Shown here: positions 39,064-47,405 of the stretch, in pieces
Layout of the letters: every line of letters starts with the position of its first letter
Numbering within the stretch: the first letter of the stretch is position 1
DNA from: Thermoplasmatota archaeon
GTDB lineage: Archaea; Thermoplasmatota; Thermoplasmata; Thermoplasmatales; Thermoplasmataceae
Length of the DNA: 64,000 nt
Direction of reading: 5' to 3'
NCBI GenBank assembly: GCA_023381355.1
Contig: JAMCUL010000014.1
Coordinates: 16,421 to 80,420 of the forward strand
The notes under the pieces: generated by a model
What the model was told of the DNA's origin: nothing
Databases searched by the model: none
The model's input: only the letters and a program-made list of their open reading frames with translations
Translations under genes and position numbers: made by a program

Positions 39064-40214
39064 TGTTTGGAAAGAAGTCAAAGGAAATTCCATATTCTGG
39101 TGGAAGTGTTGCAGGGTCGATAACGATTGCATGGGAGACACAGTTCAAGGAAGGGAATTCAATGTGGAAGGTCCCACGTCTCATAAGATTGAACGACAAT
39201 ATTGTTGTGCGGGAGGATGAGACGGCAGTTTTCTTCAGGGACGGAAAGGTGCTCACATATTTTGACAAGCCAGGACGATATGCACTTACAGATTTCAACG
39301 CGCCTGTTGTTGGGGAGCTCCTGAAATTCTTCTCGGGCGTTCAGCAGCAGGCTGAGGTTTATTACCTGCAGAGAAGAGTCATGGATGGAAAATATGGTAG
39401 CGAGACTCCCTACCAGTTTACTGATCCAACATTCGGGGTTGTTAACCTGAGAATCTTTGGAGAATACAGGTGGCAGATTTCTGACCCTGGGCAGTTCATA
39501 AACCAGTTCATTGGAACATTCAATGCTGCAACATCCGCGGATGTTGAATCAAGGCTTCGGGATCAGATCGTCTTATTAATCTATACTGCGATTGGAAAGA
39601 TCAAGGAGAGCGGATTAAAAATTACGGATCTCCCGGCAAATCTTCCGACGATTGAGCAGGCTGTCCTCGGGCTTGCACCCCAGAATTTCCAGCAGTATGG
39701 GATCAATATTGAGAAACTTCAGGGGATCAATATCTCGTTGCCTGATGATGTCCAGAAGGCAATCGACACGAGATCGGAAATGTCTGTTCTCGGGGTGAAT
39801 TATCTCCAGTACCAGGCTGGTCAGGCAATGGTTGACGCATCAAAGAATCCCAATGGATTTGCAGGCCTGGGAGCAGGCATGGGTGTTGGAATGGGAGCGG
39901 GTGCAGGAATGGGATACGCAATGTCAGGGCCAATGATGCAGGGTACTCAGCAACAGACAAGGATATGCCCGAAATGCGGCTCCATCGTACCGGCCAATTC
40001 TGCCTTCTGCCCAAACTGCGGCAATGATATGCGTGAAAGTTCTGTTCAAACTGTGAAATGTCCCAAGTGTGGGGCAAATATTCCGGCATCCTCCAAGTTC
40101 TGTCCGGAATGTGGTCAGCCCATGTCAGTTCCGACTACTGTGAAATGTCCCAAATGCGGAAAGGAGAGTCCGACTGGAACAAAATTCTGCCCGGAATGTG
40201 GAGAAAAATTATAA
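39063..40214 (+). CDS. SPFH-domain protein with three C-terminal zinc ribbons (COG4260/YdjI-like)
   Basis: A 383-residue protein. The first about 240 residues form a stomatin/prohibitin-like domain, with FGEYRWQISDPGQFINQF and ILLIYTAIGKIKE segments. A Gly/Met/Ala-rich linker (GVGMGAGAGMGYAM) follows, then three zinc ribbons of CPKCG...CPxCG form in the last about 80 residues. This is the layout of the bacterial YdjI/COG4260 family, which is linked to membrane stress. ATG 39063 is preferred to TTG 39060 and follows GGTGAG. It probably forms a ring or scaffold on the inner side of the membrane. Confidence 0.82.
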   Translation: MFGKKSKEIPYSGGSVAGSITIAWETQFKEGNSMWKVPRLIRLNDNIVVREDETAVFFRDGKVLTYFDKPGRYALTDFNAPVVGELLKFFSGVQQQAEVYYLQRRVMDGKYGSETPYQFTDPTFGVVNLRIFGEYRWQISDPGQFINQFIGTFNAATSADVESRLRDQIVLLIYTAIGKIKESGLKITDLPANLPTIEQAVLGLAPQNFQQYGINIEKLQGINISLPDDVQKAIDTRSEMSVLGVNYLQYQAGQAMVDASKNPNGFAGLGAGMGVGMGAGAGMGYAMSGPMMQGTQQQTRICPKCGSIVPANSAFCPNCGNDMRESSVQTVKCPKCGANIPASSKFCPECGQPMSVPTTVKCPKCGKESPTGTKFCPECGEKL

Positions 40215-40223
40215 GGTGAAAAG

Positions 40224-41243
40224 ATGTACTGTATAAAATGTGGAAATGAGCTTCCAGATGATGCAAAGTTTTGCTCTAAGTGTGGTACCCCTGTTTCAGT
40301 GAACACCGGGTCGCAGCCTGCCCCGCAGAGTCAGGCGAATTCAGATGACAGGAAGGTTCTGGCATCTCCATCTGTTTCAGAACTGAAGTGCCCCGGATGC
40401 GGTGCCCCAATTAAGCCTGTCGAAGGGGAAACAGTTGTTACCTGCCAGTACTGTGGTACTAGTGTTAGCCTGGGCGTACAGGGATGGCAGAATGTGTCAA
40501 AGCACACAATGCTTCCTCTCACGCTTGAGGATACCGGCTCGTTGAGGGGCATGATCAGGAAGCACCTTGATCATGGCCTTCTCGGGAAACATGTATTCGA
40601 GGAATCGAAGGAGGAGGAACTTACACTTTCATATGTCCCGTACTGGGTAGTGCCCGTCTCAGCCACTACCAGTTTCAAGTTCCTGAGTGTTGCTTCAGAG
40701 GTTGGGAATCTTGCCCTTGATGCAGCAGTTATGGGAGCCATGGATGAGGGGATGAATCGTGGGGGCATGGGAGGCGGAATGATTGATGGAATGATGATCG
40801 GAGGAATGATGGGTGGCGGGATGATGGGGGGAAACAACTCCATCAGGGGAGGAACCCTTTCCAACAATTACAATTTCCCGGTGGTGTCAATTAAGGGGAA
40901 CGAGAAACTCCAACCTGTGAATTATAAACTCCCACTTGACAAGAGGGTTCCATTTGATCACGCGAAAATTGTATCAGGCATAAAGGTCCTGAATGGCGAT
41001 ATTGATGAGGAAACTGCAAAGGCATTGAGTAAGACCTATGTCGCCAGGGAACAGGAGGCACTTGTAAGGCAGAAGCATCATCACATCGAGAGCCTGAACA
41101 CGCAATCTACTGTTGCAACTCCAGAGCTTGTGCACGTACCTGTCTGGATTGCAAAATATTCACACAAGAAAAATGAGTACTTTATCGCAATCGACGCTTC
41201 CACAGGGGATATATTGAACAGCGATATTGAAAAAATTAAATAA
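40224..41243 (+). CDS. Double zinc-ribbon protein with Gly/Met-rich segment (YdjG-like)
   Basis: A 339-residue protein. It opens with a zinc ribbon (YCIKCGNE, then FCSKCGTPV) much like those ending the previous gene. A second TFIIB-like ribbon (KCPGCGAP, then CQYCGTS) follows at about residues 53-75. A VPYWVVPV segment, a run of nearly pure Gly/Met around residues 173-205, and a C-terminal domain without family match come after. GGTGA (40215-40219) precedes the ATG, 9 bp after the SPFH gene. Probably a partner of the SPFH protein; function unknown. Confidence 0.78.
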   Translation: MYCIKCGNELPDDAKFCSKCGTPVSVNTGSQPAPQSQANSDDRKVLASPSVSELKCPGCGAPIKPVEGETVVTCQYCGTSVSLGVQGWQNVSKHTMLPLTLEDTGSLRGMIRKHLDHGLLGKHVFEESKEEELTLSYVPYWVVPVSATTSFKFLSVASEVGNLALDAAVMGAMDEGMNRGGMGGGMIDGMMIGGMMGGGMMGGNNSIRGGTLSNNYNFPVVSIKGNEKLQPVNYKLPLDKRVPFDHAKIVSGIKVLNGDIDEETAKALSKTYVAREQEALVRQKHHHIESLNTQSTVATPELVHVPVWIAKYSHKKNEYFIAIDASTGDILNSDIEKIK

Positions 41244-41855
41244 TCATCCTGAAGTAAGGAAATTCTCCAGTATGCTGAAGAATTCGCCAGTCCTGTCCAG
41301 ATAAACCGGGTGGCCTGCACCCTTGACAATTTCTACCCTAGTTTTTCCATCTGGATGTATACTGTCTTTTACGTTTTGATATGGAGCCACATCATCATTT
41401 TCCCCCCAGATAAACAGTTTGGGAAGGTTTATTCTGTTCACGTCAATCTGGCTGAACCATGCCGGCCCAACTAATATGAGTTTTTCAAATCTTTCAGGAT
41501 AAAGGGCCGAACTCAGGATGGCCATTCCTCCACCCATGGATGGGCCAAGAAGGATAGTTCTGTCTAACTTCAGTGCATTCATCAGTTCCCTGACGAAATA
41601 GCGTGAATTGCTCACATCTCCCCGCTTGATGCTGAATTCAGGGATATCCTCTGATTGTCCGAAACCTGGATAATCTGGGGCAAATACAGAGTACCCAAGC
41701 CTGTTGAGCCTCGAAAATGCGCCTATGTCTTCCCAGTTCCTGGATGAAAATGCATAACCATGAAGCAGCACAATGTTATGCGCTGATCCAGCGGACTTTG
41801 AATGCCTGACAAAAACCCTACCACCGCTCAATTCAACAAAACTTCCATCTGCCAT
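41244..41855 (-). CDS. Alpha/beta hydrolase
   Basis: A 203-residue serine hydrolase. The oxyanion region is LLHGYAFSSRNW, the nucleophile elbow GPSMGGG, the acid Asp lies in WGENDDVAP and the catalytic His in GAGHPVY. The small lid suggests an esterase-like enzyme; the substrate is unknown. Its stop directly abuts the stop of the convergent zinc-ribbon gene with no intergenic bases. Confidence 0.88.
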   Translation of the reverse strand: MADGSFVELSGGRVFVRHSKSAGSAHNIVLLHGYAFSSRNWEDIGAFSRLNRLGYSVFAPDYPGFGQSEDIPEFSIKRGDVSNSRYFVRELMNALKLDRTILLGPSMGGGMAILSSALYPERFEKLILVGPAWFSQIDVNRINLPKLFIWGENDDVAPYQNVKDSIHPDGKTRVEIVKGAGHPVYLDRTGEFFSILENFLTSG

Positions 41856-42432
41856 ATTTACTCACCACTGATTCTTCAGTGCTTTCAGTCGCATTATCTT
41901 TTCCTTAAATGTATTAGGTTAGTGTGAAATCCTGCGGGATTTGTCTCCTTTGTCTCCCCGCCAGGCCGGAGGCATTAACAGGCAGGCATCTTTGATCCCA
42001 TCTTATCAACTCAGGGAAACTGCACATTTGCTTGAGGCGAATTCCATGAAAATTGAATTTTTCCCCCGGAAACAGTCTTCCTGGATCAATCAGAACAGTC
42101 AATTGAATAAATCTACCCTGATATGCACATATTCTTTCAAAGATCAGGTAAATTACTTTACCTTCTTTATGCCGAGGATTGACTCCCTCATGATCACTAT
42201 CATTTTAGGCTGTTCTCTTCCCGTTTCACTTCAGGCTGGAATTTCTACAATCATCCTGCCATTTAACCTATGTTTCCTGATGATTTTCCCCATGGCTTTA
42301 TCGTTATTCCTTAAAATAGAGACACCACTTAATACCGGGAAGATCCAAGATGTCTGGATGTTCGAAACCCCGTGTAGATAAATAAAGTATCGTGTGAGAA
42401 TAATATTTATTATATGTGCCCATCTTCTCATC
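41856..42432. other. 577-bp intergenic region
   Basis: No supported gene. Open frames on both strands (up to 146 codons) lack any recognisable motif and overlap one another. The minus-strand stretch 41914-42102 is rich in Arg/Gln and may be debris of a mobile element. The right end contains the promoter of the flavoprotein gene. Confidence 0.5.
42403..42415 (+). promoter_or_regulatory. TATA box of the flavoprotein disulfide reductase gene
   Basis: ATATTTATTATAT is centred about 24 nt before ATG 42433. It makes that codon, rather than ATG 42394, the start. Confidence 0.55.
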
Positions 42433-43740
42433 ATGAAACTTGTCATAATAGGCGGAGGCGCATCCGGTATGGCAGCAGCCTCAAAGGCCAAGAGGATCAG
42501 GAAAGACATGGAAGTAACCGTCATTGAGGGCGGCAATTTCGTCTCCTATGCAGAATGTGGCATACCTTATTACCTTGGAGGGTATTTTGATGATTACAAC
42601 AGGCTCTTGCATTATCCCGTAGAGGAATTTACCAAAAAGAGGGGTATTGAGATAATTAATGGAAAAACTGTAACAGCGGTCAATCCTGATGAGCAGGTCA
42701 TAGTTCTGGATGATGGTGGTAAAATGAAGTATGATTTCCTTGTTATAGCGTCCGGTGCCTCTGCGAAGGCACACCCATTTGGGAATGTTGACAACGTTTT
42801 TACCATCCGAACCCTTGACAGCGCAATTAAGATAAAGAAAAATATGAATGGCAGCGAAATCTGCATTATAGGCGATGGAGTTCTTGGCATGGAGTTGAGT
42901 TCTGAAATGTCAAGATCGGGAAAAAAGGTAACCCTGATTTCAAAGCATGACAGGCTTTTCCCGAAAATGGACGAAAATATTACTGAGGATCTGATCAGGG
43001 ACATGAAAAATCGTGTAAATGTTGTCCTTGGAGAAAATGTAACTGATCTCAAGAGGAACGGTGATAAGATTACGATACAATTATCCAGGCAGACTGTTGA
43101 ATGTGATGTGTGCATATACGCTGTGGGAATCCGACCAAACACTGAATTCCTGAAGGGTAGCGGCATAGCAATGAATGAGCAGGGCCTTGTAATTGCTGAT
43201 CGGAACATGAAGACAAATTACAGTAACATTTATGCGGTTGGGGATTGTGCAACAAGTTACAACCGGATTACCGGGAAACAGGAATGGCATCCACTGGCCC
43301 AGGTGGCGAACAAGATGGGGCGTGTTGCCGGATCCTGTATAGGAGGGTCAATGATGGAATTCAAGGGTGCCCTCAATACAACAGTTGTAAAGATTCTGGA
43401 TTATGAGGTTGGATTTACCGGGATTGATGAGAAAATTGCCGTGCTTAACGGTTTCACACCAAAATCCGTTACGGTTAAAGCAGGAAGCAGGGCTGCGTAT
43501 TATCCGGGAGGAGAGCCAATATACCTGAAGATAGTTTATGATGAACCCTCCATGAGAATACTCGGCGCACAGATATGTGGAAAGGATGGAGCTGCATGGA
43601 GATTGAATACCATTGAAACGGCCATATATGGAGGAATGACCATGGATGACCTGTTCTATAATGACCTGGGATACACGCCTCCATTTGGACCCGTCTGGGA
43701 CCCAATTGTCATAGGGGCAAGCCTCTCCATGAGGGATTGA
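42433..43740 (+). CDS. CoA-disulfide reductase/NADH oxidase-like flavoprotein
   Basis: A 435-residue FAD enzyme. The FAD loop is VIIGGGASGMAAA at the N-terminus, the single active Cys lies in SYAECGIPYYLGG, the NAD loop in IIGDGVLGMELSSE, and the second FAD motif in NIYAVGDCA. One Cys in this position is the mark of CoA-disulfide reductases and NADH oxidases. It may recycle CoA-disulfide or remove oxygen. The start is chosen from the TATA spacing. The end overlaps the convergent phosphatase gene by 32 bp. Confidence 0.88.
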   Translation: MKLVIIGGGASGMAAASKAKRIRKDMEVTVIEGGNFVSYAECGIPYYLGGYFDDYNRLLHYPVEEFTKKRGIEIINGKTVTAVNPDEQVIVLDDGGKMKYDFLVIASGASAKAHPFGNVDNVFTIRTLDSAIKIKKNMNGSEICIIGDGVLGMELSSEMSRSGKKVTLISKHDRLFPKMDENITEDLIRDMKNRVNVVLGENVTDLKRNGDKITIQLSRQTVECDVCIYAVGIRPNTEFLKGSGIAMNEQGLVIADRNMKTNYSNIYAVGDCATSYNRITGKQEWHPLAQVANKMGRVAGSCIGGSMMEFKGALNTTVVKILDYEVGFTGIDEKIAVLNGFTPKSVTVKAGSRAAYYPGGEPIYLKIVYDEPSMRILGAQICGKDGAAWRLNTIETAIYGGMTMDDLFYNDLGYTPPFGPVWDPIVIGASLSMRD

Positions 43741-44371
43741 CGTGGGAATACCAGTCTTCCCTCATGTTCACGGATAAAGTTGGAACAAAGTTCCCATGCA
43801 GGGAATTGACCCCAAGAAGGGCGCAGTTATTGAATGTCTTTGGCTTTATTGTGTGCATGCCAAGATAGATATCCAGGAATGCCCACATCACCCCTCCATG
43901 TGTGATGACAAGTATCCTCTTCCCGGATCCTTCACGCATAATTTCCTCAAAAGTAGTATTAACCCTGTTACGGAAAATATCTGATCTCTCGATATCAGGA
44001 AGATGGTCGATCCTGGTTGAAGTCGGAAAATCCATCTCCACATCATATTTTTCCCTTATGCCTGCACTGTCAAGACCTTCCAGTGCCTTCAGGTAACGCT
44101 CTGACAGCCCGGGGTTCAGGATAAACGCTGATGGATTGGCATGATCAAGTACAAGTTCAGCAGTATGTACGCATCTTCTAAGGGGACTCGAGAATACAAC
44201 CTCCGGATCAATTATCCTGATCTTTTCCGCGACACTCCGTGCCTGTTCAATCCCTGTTGAATTGATATCTTCCTCATCGTCATTGTACCAGTATCCCTTC
44301 GCGTTCGGAGTTGTCTGGCCGTGCCTCAATATGAATAGGTTTCCGTAATTGATCAACAGGCGCCTAAACAT
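43709..44371 (-). CDS. Histidine phosphatase (phosphoglycerate-mutase-like)
   Basis: A 220-residue phosphatase of the RHG branch. LFILRHGQT carries the phospho-His (His17), SSPLRRCVHTAE the Arg, and VITHGGVMW the second His. The substrate is unknown; members act on sugar phosphates, alpha-ribazole phosphate or proteins. A second member lies at 58.9 kb. The gene overlaps the convergent flavoprotein gene. Confidence 0.87.
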   Translation of the reverse strand: MFRRLLINYGNLFILRHGQTTPNAKGYWYNDDEEDINSTGIEQARSVAEKIRIIDPEVVFSSPLRRCVHTAELVLDHANPSAFILNPGLSERYLKALEGLDSAGIREKYDVEMDFPTSTRIDHLPDIERSDIFRNRVNTTFEEIMREGSGKRILVITHGGVMWAFLDIYLGMHTIKPKTFNNCALLGVNSLHGNFVPTLSVNMREDWYSHVNPSWRGLPL

Positions 44372-44397
44372 TCATGGCTTTTAACCCTTATTGACCA

Positions 44398-44772
44398 TTA
44401 AATATAGTTCCACAGCTTATCCTGCCAGAGATCGTACTCCTCCTTCAGCTCCTTCACAGGAATCTTCCTGAATCCAGGTTCCCTGGACTTCGCTTCGTAC
44501 TCCTTCATCAGATCACTGTAGTCAAGATGAGCCAGCTCGTCGAATTTTCTCTTTATGTCATTTTCGTTACGGGGATGAAGCCGATTCAGCGTCTTACCGG
44601 TATATAGAACCTTGTAGAAAAGATTTTCACCGAGCGTTACATGGAAGATTCTCCACTCCACCTCAATCTGGGAACTGAAGAAGTTGCCTGTCAGATTGGC
44701 GAGAGCCTCAACCACTGATACATCCTCCCTTCCCCCGTTCAACTGAAATGAAATTTCAACACCTTTCTCCAT
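44398..44772 (-). CDS. Hypothetical protein, 124 residues
   Basis: No family recognised. The first half is beta-rich (GVEISFQLNG, VEWRIFHVTLG, LFYKVLYTG); the second half is a charged helix ending WQDKLWNYI. No Cys or membrane segment. CTTAATAAATAGG (about 44800) lies near -26 of the ATG. It lies 26 bp after the phosphatase start on the same strand. Confidence 0.6.
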   Translation of the reverse strand: MEKGVEISFQLNGGREDVSVVEALANLTGNFFSSQIEVEWRIFHVTLGENLFYKVLYTGKTLNRLHPRNENDIKRKFDELAHLDYSDLMKEYEAKSREPGFRKIPVKELKEEYDLWQDKLWNYI

Positions 44773-44847
44773 AGATTCACCAGAATGACATGGATAACAT
44801 ACTTAATAAATAGGCATCATAACAGGATACACAATGATGAACCCTGT

Positions 44848-45570
44848 TCAGCCAAACCTGCCTTCAAGATATTCGAAAGCCTCATTAATCTCCTGCATTT
44901 TCTTTTCCCTTTCGGGTCGTTCCTCACTCTTCCCTGAATCCGGGTGATATTTCTTCACCATACCCCGGTAAGCCTTTCTTATGATCTCAAAATCCTCAGT
45001 TCTCTCCAGTCCCAATATCTCGAAATATTTCTCCTCCAGCGGGTTCCTTTCCATGCGTTTTGTCTCCTGCCTGACGGATTCCCAGAACTCTCTGTCTGTA
45101 TTATCATAATTGAACGAGATGGACGATACATTCAGAGGCATTCCCAAATTCGCGGAAATTTCCCTGAATATCCTCTCCTTCTCCCTCCTTGTGGCTCTCC
45201 CCTGACTCCGTTCGACGCTGATATGAATATAGCCCATGCTGCCTGTTTTTCCCTCATAATAAATACAGAGCATGAAATCGCGCATGAAGGCCTGTCTCTG
45301 GAAGGAAATCAGGATCTGCCCGTAATTATTGAACACCCCACCTCTGTGTATTGTCTTCTTCAATAGGGTGATGCCAAACACAGCTGCCCTTTCTATTCTT
45401 TTTCCATTGAAAACTACTGTGCTATCCTCTATCCAGTACATAAAAATGTTCTCGGTTATCCGGTTATCACGGAAATTGCTTGGATCAGTCTTTACAGTTA
45501 TTCTATCCGAACTGATATCAATAGATTCCATCCTGCCAAACTGACTTAATGGTATCCATCTCGCTTCCAC
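44848..45570 (-). CDS. J-domain protein with unknown N-terminal domain
   Basis: A 240-residue protein. The last about 65 residues form a J domain (YFEILGLERTEDFE, then KKYHPDSGK with the HPD motif, then QEINEAFEYLEG), which would stimulate an Hsp70 ATPase. The first about 165 residues are a beta-rich domain I do not recognise. The order is opposite to canonical DnaJ, which has its J domain first and then Gly/Phe and zinc regions. It is therefore a specialised co-chaperone. No dnaK is in the window. Confidence 0.8.
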   Translation of the reverse strand: MEARWIPLSQFGRMESIDISSDRITVKTDPSNFRDNRITENIFMYWIEDSTVVFNGKRIERAAVFGITLLKKTIHRGGVFNNYGQILISFQRQAFMRDFMLCIYYEGKTGSMGYIHISVERSQGRATRREKERIFREISANLGMPLNVSSISFNYDNTDREFWESVRQETKRMERNPLEEKYFEILGLERTEDFEIIRKAYRGMVKKYHPDSGKSEERPEREKKMQEINEAFEYLEGRFG

Positions 45571-45709
45571 CTGTTCATAATGAATGCATCCTTTAAAATA
45601 ATATTCGATTCATGATTTACTGGTGAATTAATTATCCGGAAATGCAGCACGGTACAATTTCCCCCTGCTGGTAGCATAGATTTAATATATGAAATACTGT
45701 AGGAGAAAT

Positions 45710-46228
45710 ATGCTGGTAAGAGATTTTGACAGATCACAGGAATACAGCACAACTACAGTCGCAATGGTTACTTCATCTTATGATGGAATAATAAATGTAA
45801 TGGCAGCAGAATGGACAATACGATCCTCCATAGATCCCTTCCTGATCTCACTGTACGTGGGTTATGAGAGGAAGACATATGAAATGGTAAGAGCCAGTGG
45901 CGAATTCGGTCTCAGCTATTCATCCAGTGATCAGGCAGAGATTGTACATATATCCGGCAATTATTCCAGGAGGAGTCTCGACAAGATTGGTACCGGCATG
46001 TTCCCACTTCTCCCGTCAAACAGAATAAAGGCCCCCCTGATTGCAGGCAGCATTTGTAACTTTGAATGCAGGGTAGTCGATGAATTTCCATGTGGTGATC
46101 ATGCCATTTTTGTTGGTGAGGTGCTTGAGGGTTATTATGATGATTCAAAGAGCCCTCTTGTATTTCACGGCGGTAAATTCTACAGGCTGGGTGACAGGAT
46201 TCCAAAGAAAAGAACATCTGAGTATTAG
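45710..46228 (+). CDS. Flavin reductase-like FMN-binding protein
   Basis: A 172-residue split-barrel flavoprotein: AMVTSSYDGIINVMAAEWT is the typical start, followed by SLYVGYERKTYEMV and GEFGLSYSS. These proteins reduce flavin or use bound FMN for redox reactions; the partner is unknown. ATG 45710 is chosen because AGGAG lies 4 nt before it and TTTAATATAT (45681-45690) lies at about -25. The longer frame from 45689 would begin inside that box. Confidence 0.82.
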   Translation: MLVRDFDRSQEYSTTTVAMVTSSYDGIINVMAAEWTIRSSIDPFLISLYVGYERKTYEMVRASGEFGLSYSSSDQAEIVHISGNYSRRSLDKIGTGMFPLLPSNRIKAPLIAGSICNFECRVVDEFPCGDHAIFVGEVLEGYYDDSKSPLVFHGGKFYRLGDRIPKKRTSEY

Positions 46229-46300
46229 TCTGAACAGTAAGAATCATCCTGTGACTGGCATGCCCAAAAGACGATAAATATGATGTTGAAATTCCAGTCA

Positions 46301-47347
46301 ATGGGAGAACCTAATTTTCACCCATTGGAACTGTTTCCGGTAATAATCGGTACGATGAGCATTGCCCTTTCACTTTTCGTTATATCCCAGGTTTTCGGCA
46401 TTGGAATATTGAACCTTTCAGCTGAACTTCTTTTCCTGATTGTTGCAGTGACATATGTGATTTCGCTTTCATGGTCCGTTTTCAATTATATCATTGGAAG
46501 GATTTCATGGAGAAATGATTTCAAAAATCCTGCCAGGCTGAGCATGATGTCATTTGCAGCGGTTATTTTTTATGCGTCCGGATTCTTTTACATCCAGTAT
46601 TTTGGCCTCAATAATTCTGTTGCAGAGTTGTTGTCCACACTGTTCATTATTGTATGGTTTTTTGTTTTTACGCTTAATTTAAGGCTGGCTTACCTGATAT
46701 ACAATGGCCAGATAAGGATGTCTGATATAACATATCTGATAATAATACCCTCTATTGTTCTGGGGGCAGGAATAATCATCACTTCGGTTCTTCTGCCTTA
46801 CAGGTTCCTCTCTGAAGGGGTTAACATAAGTTTCTCCCTTTACATGCTTTCCCTAATTGGATTCGGCATCTCTGTCATTCAATTTTTCCTCCTATCCAGT
46901 ATTTCTCTATTTTCCAACATACTTAACCAGTCTGGAATCCGTAAAGCAGGCACCACAATGATACCGCTTGGTGCTGCAAGCATCATCATCCTGAACTTAA
47001 TCCTCTTCCCAACATTCAATGACCTGAAGATCCTCTACTTTCCCGAACGTTTTTCAATTGATCTTTCCATAGGGTTCTGGGGATTTGAAATTTTTGTAAT
47101 GGTTACCGGTCTTCTGACTGCGTTTAAAACGATTGGAGGGAATCATGATATTTCCGTCTGGGCATATGTTTTCCCTGTTGGAATATCGATATTCAGTGAT
47201 TATCTTCTATTTCTCTTCACCGGCTTTGCCATATTCAGGGTATCAATTATCGCAGTTTCAGCTGTACTTTTTGGGATGTATTCATATTCCGTATATCACA
47301 CGAGGAAATTTCTCAGATCAGCCAGGCTTGTTGCCGGAAAGATGTGA
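46301..47347 (+). CDS. Polytopic membrane protein, possibly SLAC1/TDT-like
   Basis: A 348-residue protein with about ten hydrophobic helices. NFHPLELFPVIIGTMSIALS and FKNPARLSMMSF recall tellurite-resistance/dicarboxylate (TDT/SLAC1) carriers, but the match is weak. TATA-like GATAAATA (46272-46279) lies about 26 nt before ATG 46301, which I prefer to ATG 46280. It lies 58 bp before a 791-residue membrane protein on the same strand that has its own promoter-like box. Confidence 0.6.
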   Translation: MGEPNFHPLELFPVIIGTMSIALSLFVISQVFGIGILNLSAELLFLIVAVTYVISLSWSVFNYIIGRISWRNDFKNPARLSMMSFAAVIFYASGFFYIQYFGLNNSVAELLSTLFIIVWFFVFTLNLRLAYLIYNGQIRMSDITYLIIIPSIVLGAGIIITSVLLPYRFLSEGVNISFSLYMLSLIGFGISVIQFFLLSSISLFSNILNQSGIRKAGTTMIPLGAASIIILNLILFPTFNDLKILYFPERFSIDLSIGFWGFEIFVMVTGLLTAFKTIGGNHDISVWAYVFPVGISIFSDYLLFLFTGFAIFRVSIIAVSAVLFGMYSYSVYHTRKFLRSARLVAGKM

Positions 47348-47405
47348 AATGCTTATCCTAAGCTAAATAATATATATTTAAGTATTCAGAATCAATTGAG
47401 AAGCA

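Noticed and set aside
41914..42102. Minus-strand Arg/Gln-rich frame that recalls tails of transposon-encoded proteins
   Set aside because: No catalytic or zinc motif and no terminal repeats found; not enough to call a mobile element.
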